In this document: positions 60,332 to 64,000 of the stretch, piece after piece
Position numbering within the stretch: the first letter of the stretch is position 1
Layout of the letters: each line of letters begins with the position of its first letter
From: Anseranas semipalmata
Lineage: Eukaryota; Chordata; Aves; Anseriformes; Anseranatidae
NCBI GenBank assembly: GCA_013399115.1
Contig: VXAA01006068.1
Coordinates: 13,382 to 77,381 of the forward strand
Reading direction: 5' to 3'
Length of the DNA stretch: 64,000 nt
Program-made: the position numbers and the translations under genes
Notes under the pieces: model-generated
Database searches by the model: none
Told to the model about the DNA's origin: nothing
The model's input: the letters and a program-made list of their open reading frames with translations, nothing else

Positions 60332-62438
60332 GTAGGCTAATGTTTATCTCTGGATACTTGACATGAACTGTTTGAAAAGGCCAGTATGTAAACAGAGGTT
60401 ACAGCAATGTTACTTTTTAATATCAAAACACGTACTCTGAAAGAGACAAGCTTTTTAAAAAGTTTATTGACTCATTAAAGATAATACCTTATTTAATCAG
60501 GTCAGTAAACAAAAATGTAATAAAATTTCATTTACCCCCCCCAATTTTAAATGAAACAAAGTATAACAGCACAGTACCAAGTTACAAGGTTCTGAGGGTA
60601 CTATTCTGTGTTATTGCTAATAAATAACAAGTCTGGATGCTTTATAGCTTCTGCAAGTGGAAATAATTATTCAAAAATTTTCAGATGTTCACGTTGTAAT
60701 TGGAACTAGCAATTTTACTAGTTGTTTTAGTGTAATGACAACAGCTTGTTGTCTTGAGGATAGGTTCTTGCAAGAACCACTGTCTGTTTAGTCTTTTTTA
60801 ATAGACTACAATTATCCTCTATAAATTCTGTGTGATGTTCTTCACTTCTTAGAAGAAAAGGCTAAGTGGCACTGAGAAAGTGTCTAGAAATAACATGGGA
60901 GTGTGAGAGCTTTACCTCTATGTCTTATCAGCATGACTGGCTGTCTGTTTCAAGTGCCTGAATGCAGGCACATGCAATATGTTGTGAAATGAAAAGGAGG
61001 AATTAAAAGTCCATGAATGGATGCAGAGCTAGTGTCTCATTGAGACTGTGTAGACACGGTAAGATTGCTCACATGAGTGCTGCATGCGTATGTGCTCTCC
61101 AGGGGCAGAAGTGGGTTGCGCTCTACACAAACAGCTCTGTTGCACAGAGCTTTGCACTGGAATGACGGAAGACCTTATGGATAAGGATCAAAATAGACAA
61201 ACACAGATGACAGGGAGGTAGGCATATGCGACAGACCTCTGATCGAAGGAGGAAGTAGGTGAAGAAGCCTTTAGACAGCTGGAGGAAGCTTTACGATGGC
61301 AGGCCCTGGAACTGATGGGTGATTTTATCCATCCTGATAACTGCTGGAAGGGCAATAGGTCACAAACAATTTAGGACATTCCTGGAGTGCATTGATGACG
61401 GTGATCGTACAGGTGGTTGACAAGCTTACTAGGAGAAATGCTCTGTTGGACTTGTTACAGAAAATGAAGCTGGGGATGTGACGGTTGAGGGCAGTCTTGG
61501 CAGCAGTGTCTGTGAGATTATAGAGTTGAAAATCCTGAGAGAAGTGAGCAAGACAAAAAGAATTGCAACCCTGAACTTTAGAAGAACAGATTTTGGTTTA
61601 TTCAGGAATCTTGTCAAGATCCCATGCAACACTGCACTGGAGGACAAAGAGGTCCAGGAGAGTTGGTTGGTCTTTAAGGATGGCCTCCTCAGAGTACAAG
61701 AACAGACCATTCTCATATGCAGAAACTTGAGTAAGCGTGACAGAAAAACAACGTGGATGAGCAAGGATCTCTTGACTGAAACTAAATATAACTGCGAAGT
61801 AAACAGAAGGTGGAAGTGGAATAAGTTACCATGGGGGAGCAGAGAGACATCGCCTGAACATGCACGGAACTGGGAAAGCTAAAGCCCAGGTGGAGTTGAA
61901 ATGAGTGAGGGACATGAAGGGCATTACTTCTTACAAAGGGATTATATACATATGCCGATTATAACAAAAGGCTGAAGGAAATGTGGGCCTGCTGCTCAGT
62001 GGTGCAGGACACCCAGTGACAAAAAACATGGAGAAGGCTGGGAAATGCCTCCTTTGCCTGTGGATGAGGGGGAAACAGTGGATGTTACAAACCCTAACTT
62101 TAGCAAGATCTTTAATACTGTCTTCGGTAGTTTTCTTAAAACCAAATCAATGAGATGTAGACGAGATAAGTGAATTGGTGGAAAGCTGTCTAGACTACAT
62201 GGAAAGGTTTTGAGTACCGTGTCCAACTGGCAGCCAGTTACTGATGGTGTCCCTCAGGGATTAACACTGGGGCCAGTGCTGTGCAACATCTTTATGACTG
62301 GCATAGAGTGGACTCTCGGTGGGTTTCTGGATGATAGCAGTTTGGGAGGAGTGGCTGATATGTTGAAAGTCAGGGCTCCTACTCAGAGGTACCTCGGCAG
62401 TCTGAAGAAATGGCTGATAGGAACCTCATGAAGTTCAG

Positions 62439-62778
62439 GAGAGGCATACATTGTGTACCTGGGGTGAAATACTGCCATGCAACAGTAATGAGTTAACAAG
62501 TGAGCACTGACTATTTGGAAAGCAGCTCTGCTGAAAAGGTCTTGGCTATACCCAAGTCAGCAGCGTGTCCTTGCAGCAAGAAAGGCCAACCGTATACCAG
62601 GCTTTCTAAGCAAGACGGAAGACAACAGGTCTGGAAAAGTGATGCTTCCTCTGTATTCAGTACTTGTGAAATAAGGAACTATCTCCACTATGTCAATGTA
62701 TTTCATTATTACAGCAATCAAATATTGAAACAGGTTGCCCAGAGAACTGGTGGACTCCATCCTTGCAGATACTCAAAA
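62439..62778 (+). repeat. First copy of an exact 340-base tandem duplication
   Basis: Matches 62780-63119 base for base, offset 341, with a single N (62779) between the copies. Part of the CR1 element. Probably an unmerged contig overlap. Confidence 0.9.
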
Positions 62779-62779
62779 N

Positions 62780-63119
62780 GAGAGGCATACATTGTGTACC
62801 TGGGGTGAAATACTGCCATGCAACAGTAATGAGTTAACAAGTGAGCACTGACTATTTGGAAAGCAGCTCTGCTGAAAAGGTCTTGGCTATACCCAAGTCA
62901 GCAGCGTGTCCTTGCAGCAAGAAAGGCCAACCGTATACCAGGCTTTCTAAGCAAGACGGAAGACAACAGGTCTGGAAAAGTGATGCTTCCTCTGTATTCA
63001 GTACTTGTGAAATAAGGAACTATCTCCACTATGTCAATGTATTTCATTATTACAGCAATCAAATATTGAAACAGGTTGCCCAGAGAACTGGTGGACTCCA
63101 TCCTTGCAGATACTCAAAA
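62780..63119 (+). repeat. Second copy of an exact 340-base tandem duplication
   Basis: Identical to 62439-62778; the base after it (G at 63120) is what the N at 62779 would be. The flanking CR1 sequence continues naturally from this copy (CTCAAAAGTTGACTG). Confidence 0.9.
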
Positions 63120-63190
63120 GTTGACTGATTAAGACACTGAATAACATGATCCTATCAGATCTGCCAACTGAATAGTATTTCTGTTTTCAG

Positions 63191-63261
63191 GTGTTACATT
63201 TGCAAGGAAAGTGAGCAACAACTGGCAGAACAGCACAAGAAATGTGGATTAAAACGTGAAG
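63191..63261 (+). CDS. CERK: Ceramide kinase exon 10 (completes CxxxCxxC motif)
   Basis: This 71-base exon begins with G completing a Gly codon from exon 9, then encodes CYICKESEQQLAEQHKKCGL and KRE. With exon 9 it makes CRTGCYIC, the CxxxCxxC motif reported as essential for human ceramide kinase activity (CRAGCFVC in human). It ends in phase 1 (GAA G) with donor GTAATT. The following human segment (EDVEEWQ onward, with the calmodulin-binding region and C-terminus) is beyond the window. Confidence 0.95.
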
Positions 63262-64000
63262 GTAATTTATTGTAAAAAATAAGATGTAATGTTATGCAGC
63301 TTACTATTTTTCAGTGTATTATCAGCTCAAGTGTGTGTGTTTTTTTCCAAACACTGCAAGTTATTGAAAATCCAGTGTTTCTTTAAATGTATATATAAAT
63401 AATAAAAAAACATGTAAGGCATCTCCTCCGCCCAAGCCTCAGTTTTGATAAAATTGTACTAAATACTTATATATTTTGTACTAATATTGTACTAATTGTA
63501 CTAATTACTTACATATTTTGGTGTGTTGGGCTTCTTTTCTTTAAGAAAGATATGTTCTGTGAGCTAGGGTTTTGTCTTCTTTTTGTGAGTGGGATTTAAA
63601 TGATAAACTGTGAGCCAGTGTAGAAAGAAGCAATTCATTAAGATAACTTTTAGAATAGAAGAGGATTCAGCTTTGTGTTAGCACAAAAGTCACCTTATAT
63701 AAAGTTGTTTATTAATAAATATCAGTCAGTGAGCTTAAGTATTTCTGTGCAGTACTTCACCAATACTCAGTATAAATGATAAATGAGATTTTTCTACTGT
63801 TTTCTTTCTGTTAAAACAATTGTATGTATGCCGGATTCTGTGCAGTAGTCTTCCTATCTGTATCTCTTTATGTCGGACTACTGCCTCCTGACAGGAAGCA
63901 CTGGTATTGGTACACTTTTGATCTTGTTGGAATAAAATATGGAGCTTCAGTTGGCTGAGTTTAGCCTCTACTCTCAGTTCATCTTCTTGGATAAACCCCT
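63262..64000 (+). other. CERK: CERK intron 10, truncated by window edge
   Basis: Begins with donor GTAATT. It contains small local duplications of TTGTACTAAT around 63454-63520 (the words ACTAATTGTACTAATTACTTA). No further exon is recognised before the edge. Confidence 0.75.

Larger units (their letters stand above)
61190..63175 (+). mobile_element. Long degraded CR1-type LINE, plus strand, in CERK intron 9
   Basis: The most complete LINE copy in the window. In order it shows: the C-terminal endonuclease region (EEAFRQLEEA, then LMGDF-IHPD where active elements have GDFNHPD); the linker (ALLDLL, SKRDRKTTWMSKDLL near 61700-61765); the reverse transcriptase core (VPQGLTLGPVLCNIF at about 62249-62293 and FLDDSSLGGVAD where functional copies have FADD); then ESSSAEK; then the 3' region (CAGGTTGCCCAGAGAACTGG, CTCAAAAGTTGACTG). 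Many frameshifts and stops make it non-functional. The 5' end and the final octamer tail are not recognisable. It ends within about 20 bases of exon 10. Confidence 0.85.
60332..63190 (+). other. CERK: CERK intron 9, largely CR1-derived
   Basis: As assembled, 2,859 bases. The 3' two-thirds is a long degraded CR1 element, and 340 bases are present twice around an N at 62779. If that duplication is an artefact the true intron is 341 bases shorter. Acceptor TTCTGTTTTCAG. Confidence 0.88.

Noticed and set aside
62500..63128. Two identical frames of about 95-102 codons as a duplicated gene
   Set aside because: They are the same CR1-derived sequence in the duplicated 340-base block around an N.
38529..63261. 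CERKL (ceramide kinase-like) instead of CERK
   Set aside because: The exons carry CERK-type VCVGGDGTFSEV, IIPAGSTDC, GYGFYGD and CRTGCYIC; CERKL has GGDGSASEV and differs at the other blocks.
1..64000. A prokaryote-like system: operons, CRISPR, defence islands, insertion sequences
   Set aside because: Intron-split vertebrate gene, CR1 LINEs and CpG islands dominate; no spacer-repeat arrays or gene-dense blocks occur on either strand.

Overview
The window is vertebrate nuclear DNA, most likely from a bird. It is AT-rich and intron-dense, most of its recognisable interspersed repeats are CR1-type LINE fragments (the dominant avian and reptilian LINE), and its only convincing gene is split into short exons with GT-AG introns. 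The species cannot be fixed from sequence alone. There is no sign of prokaryotic genes, CRISPR arrays or operons.

Layout: positions 1 to about 180 are GC-rich and look like the edge of a CpG island. From there to about 28.4 kb I see no exon. This stretch is intergenic, with CR1 relics at 7.08-7.57, 10.56-10.64 and 27.98-28.41 kb, several homopolymer runs, a purine-rich tract at 3.95-5.66 kb and a perfect (AAAGG)25 array at 23.55 kb. A CpG-dense island at 28.5-29.5 kb is interrupted by a 595-base assembly gap. From there to the right edge lies ceramide kinase (CERK) on the + strand. Nine coding exons, numbered 2-10 by analogy with the human gene, are resolved to the base. They cover 978 coding bases, or 326 codons, with every splice phase agreeing. 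Exon 1, carrying the start codon, is not visible and probably lies in the gap. The last exons (about three by analogy with human) lie beyond the right edge.

CERK phosphorylates ceramide to ceramide-1-phosphate. The exons here encode, in order, most of the N-terminal PH domain, the diacylglycerol-kinase-type catalytic domain (NPYGG and GGDG nucleotide-binding motifs) and the CxxxCxxC cysteine motif, which is split across intron 9. In mammals CERK is head-to-head with TBC1D22A, so the GC-rich left edge may be the promoter side of that gene; this is inference from remembered gene order.

The introns carry further CR1 copies: a head-to-tail pair in intron 1, fragments in introns 5 and 7, and a long degraded copy filling the 3' part of intron 9 and ending beside the exon 10 splice acceptor. 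Intron 6 holds a 9-bp G-rich minisatellite and an antisense 162-codon reading frame bounded by splice-like signals, which is the least explained coding-like signal here. A 340-base exact duplication around a single N at 62779 looks like an assembly artefact. I found no convincing new biological system.
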